Positions 10,787 to 20,447 are shown, numbered from the stretch's first letter. The stretch: DNA of 64,000 bases from Micromonospora echinospora (GCF_900091495.1 NZ_LT607413.1:4479001-4543000); one strand, 5' to 3'. Notes: generated from the sequence alone by a model not told the origin. Made by a program: numbers and translations.

Positions 10787-11743
10787 GTGAGCATGATCAC
10801 CGAGCGCCCCGTCAACAGTCCCGCCGCAGGGTCGGCGGCGGAGGTGACGTCGGAGGGCACCGGTGCGCGGCGGGACGTCCGGGCGGTGGTCTCGGCGTAC
10901 GTCACGCTCACCAAGCCCCGGATCGTCGAGCTGCTCCTGGTCACCACCGTCCCGGCGATGATGCTCGCCGCCGACGGCCTGCCGTCGCTCTGGCTGGTCG
11001 CGGTCGTGGTGGTCGGCGGTGCCCTCGCGGCCGGCGCGGCGAGCGTGATCAACTGCTACATCGACCGGGACATCGACCAGGTCATGCGGCGCACGAAGCG
11101 CCGTCCGCTGCCGACCCACACGGTCACCCCGCGCAACGCGCTGGTCTTCGGGCTCGTCCTGGCGGCCGTCTCGGTGGTGCTGATGGCGGCCTTCACCAAC
11201 TGGCTGGCCACCGGGCTGACCCTGGCCGCGATCGTCTACTACGACCTGGTCTACACGCTCTGGCTGAAGCGGACCACCCCGCAGAACACCTTCTGGGGCG
11301 GGGCCTGCGGCGCGGCCCCGGTGCTGATCGGCTGGGCGGCGGTGACGGGTTCGCTCGCCCCGGCCGCGTGGGCCCTCTTCGCGGTGGTCTTCTTCTGGCA
11401 GATGCCGCACTTCTACGCGCTGGCCATCAAGTACAAGGCGGACTACGCCCGTGCCGGCATCCCGATGCTGCCGGTGGTCGCCTCCACCCGCCGGGTCAAC
11501 GCCGAGATCATCATCTTCACCTGGCTCACCGTCCTCTCCTCACTGGCGCTCTGGCCGCTGGGGATGAGCCCGATCTACGGCGCGGTCGCCCTGGCGGTCG
11601 GGGCGGTGTTCATCGTCGAGGCGCACAAGTTGTGCCGGCGCGCGACCCGGGGCGAGGCGGTGAAGCCGATGCGGCTTTTCCACTGGTCCACGACGTACCT
11701 CACGATCCTGGCGGCGGCGGTCGCCCTCGACGCGCTGCTGTAG
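10787..11743 (+). CDS. ctaB: Protoheme IX farnesyltransferase (heme O synthase)
   Basis: Membrane UbiA-family enzyme that adds a farnesyl group to protoheme IX to form heme O, the precursor of heme A for aa3-type cytochrome c oxidase. The GTG follows GGAAGG at 9 nt and gives 318 residues. Several hydrophobic helices surround the first Asp-rich motif [21 protein letters not shown] and the CyoE signature [16 protein letters not shown]. The partner ctaA, which acts next on heme O, lies 2.7 kb downstream on the other strand, so the window carries both heme A synthesis steps. Confidence 0.95.
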   Translation: MSMITERPVNSPAAGSAAEVTSEGTGARRDVRAVVSAYVTLTKPRIVELLLVTTVPAMMLAADGLPSLWLVAVVVVGGALAAGAASVINCYIDRDIDQVMRRTKRRPLPTHTVTPRNALVFGLVLAAVSVVLMAAFTNWLATGLTLAAIVYYDLVYTLWLKRTTPQNTFWGGACGAAPVLIGWAAVTGSLAPAAWALFAVVFFWQMPHFYALAIKYKADYARAGIPMLPVVASTRRVNAEIIIFTWLTVLSSLALWPLGMSPIYGAVALAVGAVFIVEAHKLCRRATRGEAVKPMRLFHWSTTYLTILAAAVALDALL

Positions 11744-11915
11744 GGTCGTTCCGCGCCGCTCGGGACGTTGTCATAATTCTGTAACATTTGCCGCCTGATT
11801 CGCCCCGGAAAATCCGGACATATTCGGTCGAATTGCCTGTGGTCTTCCTTAAACCTCCGGGTAATTGGCATCACAAAAGGTTCATCGTTCTCGCCTATCC
11901 GTGGCGGCATCTGCT

Positions 11916-11928
11916 TACGCTGCCCGAC
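11916..11928 (+). promoter_or_regulatory. Leaderless promoter for the 111-residue protein
   Basis: TACGCT (11916-11921) fits the actinobacterial -10 consensus and lies 7 nt before the ATG. There is no Shine-Dalgarno, so transcription probably starts at the A of the start codon. The 170 nt upstream are unusually AT-rich for this genome. Confidence 0.55.
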
Positions 11929-12264
11929 ATGGCAGATGGTTCCGATACAACGCTGACGACTGATCAGATCGCCTCCGGCAAGGCCCCCGAGGGCCTCGTC
12001 GCCGGCATCCGGTCGTTCGCCGCCGGACACGGCGGCGCGACGGCGGTCATCGAGTACGTCGGCAAGCGGGGCGCGCGCATCGTGCTGGTGGGCTCCGACG
12101 GCGAGTGGGGCGACCAGTTCGCCGACGGCACCGACGTGGCACGGCAGGCCTGCGCGCTGGCCGGGGTCGCCGTGGAGAACGCCTGGGAGCGGGAGCTGAT
12201 GGACCAGATGCGGCCGAGCAACGACCTGTGGCGCTCGATGGCCCGGCGCACCATGGCGCGATAG
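11929..12264 (+). CDS. Small conserved hypothetical protein
   Basis: I do not recognise a characterised family for this 111-residue soluble, acidic protein. It starts MADGSDTTLTTDQIASGK and contains an apparent alpha/beta stretch (TAVIEYVGKRGARIVLVGSDGEWGDQF in the middle, split by a glycine-rich turn) and an arginine-rich end (SMARRTMAR). No signal peptide or membrane segment is seen. The ATG is chosen because a -10 box lies exactly where leaderless transcription would put it; a longer frame upstream runs through AT-rich, non-coding-looking sequence. It is followed 14 nt later by the ATP-grasp gene, so both may be co-transcribed. Confidence 0.75.
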   Translation: MADGSDTTLTTDQIASGKAPEGLVAGIRSFAAGHGGATAVIEYVGKRGARIVLVGSDGEWGDQFADGTDVARQACALAGVAVENAWERELMDQMRPSNDLWRSMARRTMAR

Positions 12265-12278
12265 GCGGACCCACCACC

Positions 12279-13193
12279 TTGACCCACGACCACCAGCCGA
12301 CCCGGGGGGAACCCCGGGTCGCTCTCGTCACCTGCGCCGAACTGCCCGACCTCGAACCGGACGACCGGCTCCTGCGGGCCCCGCTGGCCGCCCGCGGCGT
12401 ACGCGTCGACACCGTCACCTGGGACGCCCCGGACGTCGACTGGGCCGGCTACGACCTGGTGGTGCTCCGCTCGACCTGGGACTACGTCGCACGTCGCGAC
12501 GAGTTCGTCGCCTGGGCGCGCACCGTGCCCCGGCTGGCCAACCCGGCCGACGTGGTCGTCTGGAACACCGACAAGCGCTACCTCGACGTGCTCTCCGCCG
12601 CCGGGGTGCCGACCGTCCCCACCACCTGGGTTGCGCCCGGCGAGCCCTGGCAGCCGCCGGAGCGGGGCGAGTACGTCGTCAAGCCGGCGGTCAGCGCGGG
12701 CAGCCTGGACAGCGGCCGGTACGACCTGGCCGACCCCGAGCACCGCCGGCTCGCCACCGACCACCTGGGGCGGCTCGGCGCCGCCGGGCGGGTCGCGATG
12801 GTGCAGCCCTACCTGCACGCGGTCGACACGGCGGGGGAGACCGCGCTGCTGTTCGCCGGCGGGCCCACCGGTCCGGTGTTCAGCCACGCGATCCGTAAGG
12901 GCGCCATGCTCGCCGGCCCTGACCAGCCCACCGCGGAACTGTTCCACGCCGAGCAGATCGACCCGCGTACCGTCACCCCCGAGCAACTCGCGGTGGCCGA
13001 ACGCACCCTCGCGGCGGTGCCCGGTGGTGCGGAACGCCTGCTCTACGCCCGGGTCGACCTGATCCCCGGCGCGGACGGCAGGCCGGTCCTGGTCGAGCTG
13101 GAACTCACCGAGCCCTCGCTCTTCCTCGGCCACGCCGAGGGGGCCGCCGACCGGTTCGCCGACGCGATCGTGGCCCACCTGCCCACCACCTGA
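12279..13193 (+). CDS. ATP-grasp domain protein
   Basis: Probable ATP-dependent carboxylate-amine ligase of unknown substrate, 304 residues. The N-terminal domain shows RVALVTCAELPDLEPDD and VVLRSTWDYVARRDEF, typical of the subgroup related to D-cycloserine DcsG-like and RimK/glutathione synthetase-like enzymes. The central part has the ATP-binding YVVKPAVSAGS strand-loop, and the C-terminal half ends with RVDLIPGADGRPVLVELELTEPSLFL, where the metal-binding acidic residues sit. A TTG start is preferred: AGGCGG lies about 10 nt upstream and no better start exists. No biosynthetic partners are adjacent, so a substrate cannot be proposed. Confidence 0.85.
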   Translation: MTHDHQPTRGEPRVALVTCAELPDLEPDDRLLRAPLAARGVRVDTVTWDAPDVDWAGYDLVVLRSTWDYVARRDEFVAWARTVPRLANPADVVVWNTDKRYLDVLSAAGVPTVPTTWVAPGEPWQPPERGEYVVKPAVSAGSLDSGRYDLADPEHRRLATDHLGRLGAAGRVAMVQPYLHAVDTAGETALLFAGGPTGPVFSHAIRKGAMLAGPDQPTAELFHAEQIDPRTVTPEQLAVAERTLAAVPGGAERLLYARVDLIPGADGRPVLVELELTEPSLFLGHAEGAADRFADAIVAHLPTT

Positions 13194-13245
13194 CCCGCCC
13201 CGCCCTCGCAATGGTCGAGGTGGGCGCGGCTTGGGCTCGGGGCTG

Positions 13246-13305
13246 GGTGGTAGCAGGGGACCCCTGTTACCGCTTTTTGATGAGCAAGGGTCCCCTGCTA
13301 CCACC
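13246..13305. repeat. Dispersed inverted repeat, copy 2
   Basis: A perfect 18-bp inverted repeat (13246-13263 against 13288-13305, GGTGGTAGCAGGGGACCC and complement) with a 24-nt centre. It lies between the convergent ATP-grasp gene and ctaA. It shares the GGTAGCAGGGG core with the elements at 2029-2086 and 58636-58681. The rest of this 290-nt gap is a purine-rich run of GCGGAAG-like units without coding signs. Confidence 0.85.
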
Positions 13306-13483
13306 TCACCCCACCCCGCGCGGGCAAGCGGAACCGGCGGCCGGCTGCGCTGCGCTCCCCGATACGGGCCGGAAGGCGCGGGAGGGCGCGGAAGGTGCGG
13401 AAGACGCGGAAGACGCGGGAGGGCGGCGAGGGCACCGAGGGCACGTGAGGCGCGGGCGGGTGTGAAGCGGGCGGGTGGGCGGG

Positions 13484-14446
13484 TCAGCTGTGGGCGGCGC
13501 TGACCGGGTGTGCCCGGGCGTCCGTCTCCGTCTCGACGGCCGTCTCCGGGGCGGGGGTGGGACGCCGCTCGCGGGTCGACCACTGCACCGACAGGGTGGC
13601 CAGGAGCACCAGACACGAGCCGAGCATGTGCGCGCCCACCAGCAGCGCCGGCAGGTGCGTGAAGTACTGCACGAAACCGATCAGACCCTGGCTCAGCTCC
13701 ACCGCGACGAGCACCAGTGCCGCCCGGGCCGCGCCGGTCGCGCCGACCGCCCGGAAGGCGAAGACGAGCGCCACCGAGAGGCCGATCAGCAGGAAGACGC
13801 TGTCGGCGTGCACCTGGGAGATCGTCTCGGGGTCCAGCCCGTTGCGGGCCGCGCCGTGGTCGCCGGCGTGCGGGCCGCTGCCGGTGACCCACGTCCCGAT
13901 GACCAGCACCGCCGCGCTGACCACGGTGGTGATCGTGGCCAGGGTGCGCAGCGGGGTCGGCACCACGGCCACCGCGGGGCCGTCCGGGTCCTTGATCCGC
14001 CGCCAGAGCGCGTACGCCGCCGCGATCACCGCCATCGAGGCGAGGAAGTGCAGCCCGACCACCCACGGGTTGAGGTTGGTCAGCACGGTGATCCCGCCGA
14101 TCACCGCCTGAGCCGGGATGCCCAGGAAGACCGCGACCGCCAGCGGCAGCAGTCCGCGCCGCCGGGGCCGGTGCAGCAGGACCGCGACCAGGACGGCCAG
14201 CGCGATCAGGCCGACCGCGAAGGTGAGCAGCCGGTTGCCGAACTCGATGACTCCGTGGATGCCCATCTCGGCGGTCGTGGTGTACGACTCGTCGGTGCAC
14301 CGGGGCCAGGTGGGGCAGCCGAGACCGGAGGCGGTCAACCGGACGGCCCCGCCGGTGACCACGATCCCGACGTTGGCGATGATCGAGGCGAGCGCGAGTC
14401 GGCGCAGCAGGGCTGCGGGGACCGGGAACCGGGCGGCGGGCTTCAC
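13484..14446 (-). CDS. ctaA: Heme A synthase (COX15/CtaA family)
   Basis: Integral membrane enzyme that oxidises the heme O methyl group to a formyl group, giving heme A for cytochrome c oxidase. The 320-residue product has about eight hydrophobic helices; conserved features are TGGAVRLTASGLGCPTWPRC in the first loop, with paired cysteines, the HGVIEFGNRL helix with a heme-ligand histidine, and VHADSVFLLIGL and LVGAHMLGSC in the C-terminal half. The GTG is favoured because TAGGAT lies 7 nt upstream, the geometry of a leaderless transcript. The tail is an acidic Glu/Thr-rich extension. Divergent from sufR. Confidence 0.93.
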   Translation of the reverse strand: MKPAARFPVPAALLRRLALASIIANVGIVVTGGAVRLTASGLGCPTWPRCTDESYTTTAEMGIHGVIEFGNRLLTFAVGLIALAVLVAVLLHRPRRRGLLPLAVAVFLGIPAQAVIGGITVLTNLNPWVVGLHFLASMAVIAAAYALWRRIKDPDGPAVAVVPTPLRTLATITTVVSAAVLVIGTWVTGSGPHAGDHGAARNGLDPETISQVHADSVFLLIGLSVALVFAFRAVGATGAARAALVLVAVELSQGLIGFVQYFTHLPALLVGAHMLGSCLVLLATLSVQWSTRERRPTPAPETAVETETDARAHPVSAAHS

Positions 14447-14563
14447 AGCGCGAATCCTACGCACTGTAGTGCTCGGGTCCCCGGGGGACTCCGCCGAGCC
14501 GGTGGTTCGGATCACCGGAACCGGGGTTTGCGGGTGCCCGGCGAATTACGTAACGTGGGCGTT
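14447..14563. promoter_or_regulatory. Divergent ctaA/sufR promoters with a palindrome at sufR
   Basis: Two back-to-back leaderless-type promoters: TAGGAT (reverse strand, 14457-14452) is 7 nt before the ctaA GTG, and TAACGT (14551-14556) is 7 nt before the sufR GTG. The palindrome TTACGTAA (14546-14553) overlaps the sufR -10 box and is a good candidate operator for SufR autoregulation. A short GCACT-N2-AGTGC dyad lies at 14461-14472. Confidence 0.6.
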
Positions 14564-15322
14564 GTGAAAAACGCGGCGGCGCTCTCCGGGCAGCGGCCGG
14601 CGGCCGCTGCGGTCGCCGGGGCGTCCGCGTCCGCCGCCGACGTGTCCACCCGTGAGCGGGTCACGCAGCTCCTGCTGGCGCGGGGCGCGACCACCGCCGT
14701 GCAGCTCGGCGACGCGCTGGGCCTCAGCCCGGCGGCGATCCGCCGTCACCTCGACGCGATGCTGGTCGACGGTGACGTGGTCGCCCGGGAGCAGGCGGTC
14801 CGGGCCCACCGGGGCCGTGGTCGCCCGGCCAAGGTCTTCCTGCTCACCGACGCCGCCCGGGTGCGTTGCGGCACCCACCACTACGACAACATGGCCACCG
14901 CCGCGCTGCGCTGGATCGCCCGTACGGGCGGGGCGGAAGCGGTGGAGGCGTTCGCCGCCGAGCAGGTCGCCGCGCTGGAGCGCCGCTGCCGGGCGGCGCT
15001 GGAAGACGCCGGGGAGGACCCGCTCGCCCGAGCGGAGGCGCTCGCCGGGGCGCTGACCGCCGAGGGGTACGCCGCCAACGCGTCCACGATCGCCTCCGGT
15101 GGCCAGCTCTGTCAGCACCACTGCCCGGTGGCGCACGTGGCCGCCGAGTTCCCCCAGCTGTGCGAGGCCGAGACCTCGGTGATCTCCCGTCTGGTCGGCA
15201 CGCACGTGCAGCGTCTGGCCACCATCGCCCACGGCGACGGGGTGTGCACCACGCACATTCCCGGCCAACCGGGGCGTGTTCCGTCCGGTAAGACCGTCTC
15301 CACTGTGAGGACAGATAGATGA
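14564..15322 (+). CDS. sufR: SufR-like iron-sulfur-responsive transcriptional regulator
   Basis: Probable repressor of the downstream suf operon that senses Fe-S status. The 252-residue product has a winged helix-turn-helix at about residues 30-95 ([20 protein letters not shown], then a basic wing [13 protein letters not shown]). The C-terminal half holds the expected cluster-ligand cysteines: Cys183, Cys187 and Cys200 in [18 protein letters not shown], matching the spacing known for SufR proteins. The start is a GTG in leaderless geometry under a palindromic site. The stop overlaps sufB (ATGA). Confidence 0.92.
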   Translation: MKNAAALSGQRPAAAAVAGASASAADVSTRERVTQLLLARGATTAVQLGDALGLSPAAIRRHLDAMLVDGDVVAREQAVRAHRGRGRPAKVFLLTDAARVRCGTHHYDNMATAALRWIARTGGAEAVEAFAAEQVAALERRCRAALEDAGEDPLARAEALAGALTAEGYAANASTIASGGQLCQHHCPVAHVAAEFPQLCEAETSVISRLVGTHVQRLATIAHGDGVCTTHIPGQPGRVPSGKTVSTVRTDR

Positions 15323-16749
15323 CCGAGCAGATCGTTCAGCCCCTGACCCAGGAGGAGCAGCTCGCCGCCCTCGGTCGTTACGAGTACGGCTGGGCCGACT
15401 CCGACGTCGCCGGGGCGACCGCCCAGCGTGGCCTCAACGAGGCGGTGGTGCGGGACATCTCGGCCAAGAAGAACGAGCCGGCCTGGATGCTCGACCTGCG
15501 GCTGAAGGGCCTGCGGCTGTTCGGCCGCAAGCCGATGCCGGCCTGGGGAGCCGACCTCACCGGGATCGACTTCGACAACATCAAGTACTTCGTCCGCTCC
15601 ACCGAGAAGCAGGCCGCCAGCTGGGAGGACCTGCCCGAGGAGATCAAGAACACCTACGACCGGCTGGGCATCCCGGAGGCCGAGAAGCAGCGGCTGATCG
15701 CCGGTGTCGCGGCGCAGTACGAGTCCGAGGTGGTCTACCACAAGATCCGCGAGGACCTGGAGGAGCAGGGTGTCCTCTTCCTCGACACCGACACCGCCCT
15801 CAAGGAGCACGAGGACGTCTTCAAGGAGTACTTCGGCACGGTGATCCCGGTCGGCGACAACAAGTTCGCCGCCCTGAACACCTCCGTCTGGTCCGGCGGC
15901 TCGTTCATCTACGTGCCGAAGGGCGTGCAGGTGGAGATCCCGCTCCAGGCGTACTTCCGGATCAACACCGAGAACATGGGCCAGTTCGAGCGGACGCTGA
16001 TCATCGTCGACGAGGGCGCGTACGTGCACTACGTCGAGGGCTGCACCGCCCCGATCTACTCCTCCGACTCGCTGCACAGCGCGGTCGTGGAGATCGTCGT
16101 CAAGAAGAACGCCCGCTGCCGGTACACGACCATCCAGAACTGGTCGAACAACGTCTACAACCTGGTCACCAAGCGCGCGGTCTGCCACGAGGGCGCGACC
16201 ATGGAGTGGATCGACGGCAACATCGGCTCCAAGGTCACCATGAAGTACCCGGCGGTCTACATGACCGGCGAGCACGCCAAGGGCGAGGTGCTCTCGGTGG
16301 CGATGGCCGGCGAGGGCCAGCACCAGGACGCCGGCGCCAAGATGGTGCACGCCGCGCCGCACACCAGCAGCACCATCGTGTCGAAGTCGATCGCCCGGGG
16401 CGGCGGCCGTACCTCGTACCGGGGCCTGGTGCAGGTGATGGAGGGCGCGCACCACAGCGCGAGCACGGTCAAGTGCGACGCGTTGCTGGTCGACACCATC
16501 TCCCGCTCGGACACCTACCCGTACGTCGACATCCGCGAGGACGACGTGTCGATGGGGCACGAGGCGACCGTCTCCAAGGTCAGCGAGGACCAGCTCTTCT
16601 ACCTGATGAGCCGGGGCCTGAGCGAGGACGAGGCGATGGCGATGATCGTGCGCGGCTTCATCGAGCCGATCGCCAAGGAGCTCCCGATGGAGTACGCCCT
16701 GGAGCTCAACCGCCTGATCGAGCTGCAGATGGAGGGCGCGGTCGGCTGA
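15319..16749 (+). CDS. sufB: Fe-S cluster assembly scaffold SufB
   Basis: Scaffold subunit of the SufBCD complex, on which new Fe-S clusters are built. It is 476 residues, full length. Conserved stretches include [17 protein letters not shown] [13 protein letters not shown] near residue 55, [40 protein letters not shown], and the C-terminal [19 protein letters not shown] with [19 protein letters not shown]. The start overlaps the sufR stop and is served by GAGGA 7 nt upstream. A hairpin lies between sufB and sufD. Confidence 0.97.
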   Translation: MTEQIVQPLTQEEQLAALGRYEYGWADSDVAGATAQRGLNEAVVRDISAKKNEPAWMLDLRLKGLRLFGRKPMPAWGADLTGIDFDNIKYFVRSTEKQAASWEDLPEEIKNTYDRLGIPEAEKQRLIAGVAAQYESEVVYHKIREDLEEQGVLFLDTDTALKEHEDVFKEYFGTVIPVGDNKFAALNTSVWSGGSFIYVPKGVQVEIPLQAYFRINTENMGQFERTLIIVDEGAYVHYVEGCTAPIYSSDSLHSAVVEIVVKKNARCRYTTIQNWSNNVYNLVTKRAVCHEGATMEWIDGNIGSKVTMKYPAVYMTGEHAKGEVLSVAMAGEGQHQDAGAKMVHAAPHTSSTIVSKSIARGGGRTSYRGLVQVMEGAHHSASTVKCDALLVDTISRSDTYPYVDIREDDVSMGHEATVSKVSEDQLFYLMSRGLSEDEAMAMIVRGFIEPIAKELPMEYALELNRLIELQMEGAVG

Positions 16750-16796
16750 CGCCGGCCCCACCTCCGGGCGGGCGGGAGCATCTTCCGCCGACCCCC

Positions 16797-16823
16797 GGGC
16801 GGGCCGGTCCGACCGGCCCGCCC
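16797..16823 (+). other. Hairpin in the sufB-sufD intergenic region
   Basis: A perfect 11-bp stem (GGGCGGGCCGG at 16797-16807 with its complement at 16813-16823) and 5-nt loop inside the operon, 49 nt before sufD. It could act as a partial terminator or RNA-stability element that sets the SufB:SufD ratio. Confidence 0.6.
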
Positions 16824-16871
16824 GCCATCTGGCACCGGACACCGTTGTCGCGAGAACTGATCAAGGAAGAG

Positions 16872-18023
16872 ATGACTATCCAGGCTTCCGCGCCGCCGCC
16901 GAGCACCAAGTCGCAGGCGCTGCGTTCGTACGACGTTGCCGACTTCCCGGCCCTCACCGGCCTCGAGGAGGAGTGGCGCTTCACCCCGCTGAAGCGGTTG
17001 CGGGGTCTGCTGGACGGGACCGTCACCGACGAGTCCGCGCACTGGCCCGCCTACGAGGTCGGCCCGCTGCCGGACGGGGTGACCGTCGGCACGCTGGCCA
17101 AGGACGACCCGCGCCGGGGCAGCGTCCTCACGCCGTTCGACCGGGTCAGCGCCCGCGCCTACGGCGAGGCCGGTCTCGGCCGGCTGGTCCAGGTCGCCCC
17201 GCAGGCCGTGGTCCACGAGCCGGTGACCGTCACCGTGCAGGGTGGCCCCCGCGACGTGCTCACCTTCGCGCACACCTTCGTCGAGATCGGCGCGTTGTCC
17301 GAGTCGGTGCTCGTGGTGGAGCAGGTGGGCAGCGGCACGCTCGGCGAGAACGTCGAGGTGTCGGTCGGTGACGGCGCGAAGCTCACCCTGGTCACCGTCG
17401 CCGACTGGGCCGACGACGCGGTCCAGGCCCAGCACCTCAAGATCAAGCTGGGTCGGGACGCCCGGGTGACGCACGTGCAGGTCACCCTCGGCGGCGACCT
17501 GGTCCGGCAGTACACCAGCGTGGAGTACGCCGGCCGGGGCGGCGAGGCCGAGCTGTACGGCGTCTACTTCGCCGACTCCGGTCAGCACCTGGAGCACCGG
17601 CAGCTGGTCGACCACAGCATCCCGGACTGCCGCAGTAACGTCGGCTACCGGGGCGCGTTGCAGGGCGAGAGCGCCCGCACCGTCTGGGTGGGCGACGTGC
17701 TCATCCGCGCCGAGGCGACCGGCACCGACACGTACGAGATCAACCGGAACCTGCTGCTGACCGACGGCGCGCGGGCCGACTCGGTGCCCAACCTGGAGAT
17801 CGAGACCGGCGAGATCGCCGGTGCCGGCCACGCCAGCGCCACCGGTCGCTTCGACGACGAGCAGCTCTTCTACCTGATGGCCCGGGGCATCCCGGAGGCC
17901 GAGGCCCGCCGCCTGGTGGTCCGGGGCTTCTTCGCCGAGATCCTCAACAAGATCCCGGTGGAGTCGCTGCGGGAGCGGCTCGGCGAGGCGATCGAGGCCC
18001 GACTGGCCAAGGCCGGCGCCTGA
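16872..18023 (+). CDS. sufD: Fe-S cluster assembly protein SufD
   Basis: Partner of SufB in the SufBC2D scaffold complex. The ATG follows AAGGAAGAG directly and gives 383 residues. Family features: EEEWRFTPLKRLRGLL near residue 35, the beta-helix core ending in DHSIPDCRSNVGYRGALQG, and the SufB/SufD common C-terminal domain NLLLTDGARADSVPNLEIE followed by EQLFYLMARGIPEAEARRLVVRGFFAEIL. The stop overlaps the Rieske gene by one base. Confidence 0.96.
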   Translation: MTIQASAPPPSTKSQALRSYDVADFPALTGLEEEWRFTPLKRLRGLLDGTVTDESAHWPAYEVGPLPDGVTVGTLAKDDPRRGSVLTPFDRVSARAYGEAGLGRLVQVAPQAVVHEPVTVTVQGGPRDVLTFAHTFVEIGALSESVLVVEQVGSGTLGENVEVSVGDGAKLTLVTVADWADDAVQAQHLKIKLGRDARVTHVQVTLGGDLVRQYTSVEYAGRGGEAELYGVYFADSGQHLEHRQLVDHSIPDCRSNVGYRGALQGESARTVWVGDVLIRAEATGTDTYEINRNLLLTDGARADSVPNLEIETGEIAGAGHASATGRFDDEQLFYLMARGIPEAEARRLVVRGFFAEILNKIPVESLRERLGEAIEARLAKAGA

Positions 18024-18349
18024 TGATCAGGATCTGCTCGACCGGGGACGTGCCGAAGGGCACCGTGATCAGCGCCGACGTCGACGGCACCGCGATCGCC
18101 GTGGTGCACGCCGACGACGGCGGCTTCTACGCCGTCCACGACGAGTGCTCGCACGCCGCCGTGGCCCTCTCCGAGGGCGAGGTGTCCGGCTGCACGCTGG
18201 AATGCTGGCTGCATGGTTCCCGTTTCGATTTGCGGACCGGTGAGCCGAGCGGGCTGCCCGCCACCGAACCCGTACCCGTCTACCCCGTCGAAGTCCGCGA
18301 CGGCGACATCTACGTCAGTCTCACGCCGAGCAATGGAGTGACCCGATAA
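18023..18349 (+). CDS. Rieske-type [2Fe-2S] ferredoxin
   Basis: Small (108 residues) soluble Rieske protein, annotated in other actinomycete suf operons as a non-heme-iron oxygenase ferredoxin subunit. The cluster ligands are present in the two standard motifs: Cys42-Ser-His44 (ECSH) and Cys61-x-x-His64 (CWLH), followed by GSRFDLRTGEPSG. Its placement between sufD and sufC, overlapping both neighbours by one base, suggests it supplies electrons to Fe-S assembly or is a dedicated client; this role is inference from position only. Confidence 0.93.
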   Translation: MIRICSTGDVPKGTVISADVDGTAIAVVHADDGGFYAVHDECSHAAVALSEGEVSGCTLECWLHGSRFDLRTGEPSGLPATEPVPVYPVEVRDGDIYVSLTPSNGVTR

Positions 18350-19122
18350 TGAGCACCCTGGAGATCCGCGACCTGAAGGTGTCGGTCAAGCTGCCCGAGG
18401 GTGAGCTCAAGCCGATCCTGGCCGGCGTCGACCTGACCGTGAAGTCGGGCGAGACGCACGCCATCATGGGCCCGAACGGCTCCGGCAAGTCGACCCTGGC
18501 GTACTCGATCGCCGGTCACCCGAAGTACGAGATCACCGGCGGCACGGTGACCCTCGACGGCGTCGACGTCCTGGAGATGTCCGTCGACGAGCGGGCCCGC
18601 GCCGGCCTCTTCCTGGCCATGCAGTACCCGGTCGAGATCCCCGGCGTCTCGGTGGCGAACTTCCTGCGTACCGCCAAGACCGCCATCGACGGCGCGGCCC
18701 CGAAGCTGCGCACCTGGGGCGGCGAGCTGCGCGGCGCGATGGAGCGGCTCCAGATGGACCCGGCCTTCGCCCAGCGCAACGTCAACGAGGGCTTCTCCGG
18801 CGGTGAGAAGAAGCGGCACGAGATCGTGCAGCTCGAACTGCTCAAGCCGAAGATCGCAGTCCTCGACGAGACCGACTCCGGCCTCGACGTGGACGCGCTC
18901 CGCGTGGTCAGCGAGGGCGTCAACCGGGTCCGCGACACCGGCGACACCGGCCTGCTGCTGATCACCCACTACACCCGCATCCTGCGCTACATCAAGCCGG
19001 ACTTCGTGCACGTCTTCGTGGCCGGGCGCATCGTCGAGCAGGGCGGCCCGGAGCTGGCCGACAAGCTCGAGGCCGAGGGCTACGAGCGGTACGTCGCCGG
19101 AGCCGGCGCGGCGCGGGCCTGA
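18349..19122 (+). CDS. sufC: SUF system ABC-type ATPase SufC
   Basis: ATPase subunit of the SufBC2D complex; a cytosolic relative of ABC transporter ATPases. The 257-residue product has Walker A GPNGSGKST (41-49), the signature FSGGEKKRHE, and Walker B IAVLDETDSGLDVDAL, with the H-loop ITHYTRIL downstream. It starts one base into the stop of the Rieske gene (TAATG) and ends 20 nt before sufS. Confidence 0.97.
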   Translation: MSTLEIRDLKVSVKLPEGELKPILAGVDLTVKSGETHAIMGPNGSGKSTLAYSIAGHPKYEITGGTVTLDGVDVLEMSVDERARAGLFLAMQYPVEIPGVSVANFLRTAKTAIDGAAPKLRTWGGELRGAMERLQMDPAFAQRNVNEGFSGGEKKRHEIVQLELLKPKIAVLDETDSGLDVDALRVVSEGVNRVRDTGDTGLLLITHYTRILRYIKPDFVHVFVAGRIVEQGGPELADKLEAEGYERYVAGAGAARA

Positions 19123-19142
19123 GGAAGGGCCGGTCACGGGCG

Positions 19143-20447
19143 ATGACCACCATCACGATCCCCGCCGGGATGCCGCAGTACGACGACGTGCCCCGCTTCG
19201 ACGTGACGGCGGTGCGCGCCGACTTCCCGATCCTCGACCGGGAGGTCAACGGGCACCCGCTGGTCTACCTCGACAGCGCCAACACCTCGCACAAGCCGCG
19301 TCAGGTGCTCGACGTCCTCGTCGAGCACTACGCGATGCACAACGCCAACGTGTCGCGTTCGGTGCACACCCTGGGCACCGAGGCCACCGAGGCGTACGAG
19401 GGGGCCCGGGCGAAGATCGCCGCGTTCGTCAACGCGCCCAGCGTGGACGAGGTGGTCTTCACCAAGAACTCCACCGAGGCGATCAACCTGGTGGCGTACG
19501 CGTTCTCCAACGCCTCGCTGCGCGCCGACGCCGACCCCAGGTTCCGGCTCGGCCCCGGTGACGAGGTGGTGATCTCCGAGATGGAGCACCACTCGAACAT
19601 CGTCCCGTGGCAGCTGCTCTGCGAGCGGACCGGCGCGACCCTGCGCTGGTTCCCGGTCACCGAGCACGGCCGGCTCGACGACTCCGGCCTGGAGGACCTG
19701 GTCACCGAACGGACGAAGATCGTCTCGCTGGTGCACGTGTCGAACATCCTCGGCACGGTCAACCCGACCTCCCGGATCACCCAACGGGTCCGTGAGGTGG
19801 GCGCCCTGCTGCTCTGGGACTGCTCGCAGTCCGCGCCGCACATGCCGCTCGACGTGGTCGACCTCGACGCCGACTTCGTCGTCTTCACCGGGCACAAGAT
19901 GTGCGGGCCGACCGGCATCGGCGTGCTCTGGGGCCGCTCCGAGCTGCTGTCGGCGATGCCGCCGGTGCTCGGTGGCGGCTCGATGATCGAGACGGTGACG
20001 ATGGCGGGCTCCACGTTCGCCGCGCCGCCGGCCCGGTTCGAGGCGGGCACCCCGCCGATCGCCGAGGCGGTGGCGCTCGGCGCGGCCGTGGACTACCTCA
20101 CCGGCGTCGGCATGCGGGCGATCCAGTGGCACGAGAAGGAACTCACCGCGTACGCGCTGGACGCCCTGGCGACCGTGCCGGGGCTGCGGATCTTCGGCCC
20201 GGCCGTGCCGGTGGGCCGGGGCGGCACCATCTCGTTCGCCCTCGGCGACGTGCACCCGCACGACGTCGGGCAGGTGCTCGACTCGCTCGGCGTGCAGGTG
20301 CGGGTGGGTCACCACTGCGCCCGGCCGGTGTGCACCCGGTTCGGGGTGCCGGCGATGACCCGGGCGTCGTTCTACCTCTACACCACCACGGCGGAGATCG
20401 ACGCCCTCGTGGCGGGACTGGAGCAGGCACGGAAGGTGTTCGCCTGA
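19143..20447 (+). CDS. sufS: Cysteine desulfurase SufS
   Basis: PLP enzyme that takes sulfur from cysteine as an enzyme-bound persulfide and hands it to SufU for cluster assembly. It is 434 residues. The PLP-binding Lys252 is in FVVFTGHKMCGPTGIG, the motif EMEHHSNIVPWQ is in place, and Cys392 in VRVGHHCARPVC is the persulfide-forming residue. A short N-terminal extension (MTTITIPAGMPQYDD) precedes the catalytic fold. Its stop overlaps the sufU start (TGATG). Confidence 0.96.
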   Translation: MTTITIPAGMPQYDDVPRFDVTAVRADFPILDREVNGHPLVYLDSANTSHKPRQVLDVLVEHYAMHNANVSRSVHTLGTEATEAYEGARAKIAAFVNAPSVDEVVFTKNSTEAINLVAYAFSNASLRADADPRFRLGPGDEVVISEMEHHSNIVPWQLLCERTGATLRWFPVTEHGRLDDSGLEDLVTERTKIVSLVHVSNILGTVNPTSRITQRVREVGALLLWDCSQSAPHMPLDVVDLDADFVVFTGHKMCGPTGIGVLWGRSELLSAMPPVLGGGSMIETVTMAGSTFAAPPARFEAGTPPIAEAVALGAAVDYLTGVGMRAIQWHEKELTAYALDALATVPGLRIFGPAVPVGRGGTISFALGDVHPHDVGQVLDSLGVQVRVGHHCARPVCTRFGVPAMTRASFYLYTTTAEIDALVAGLEQARKVFA

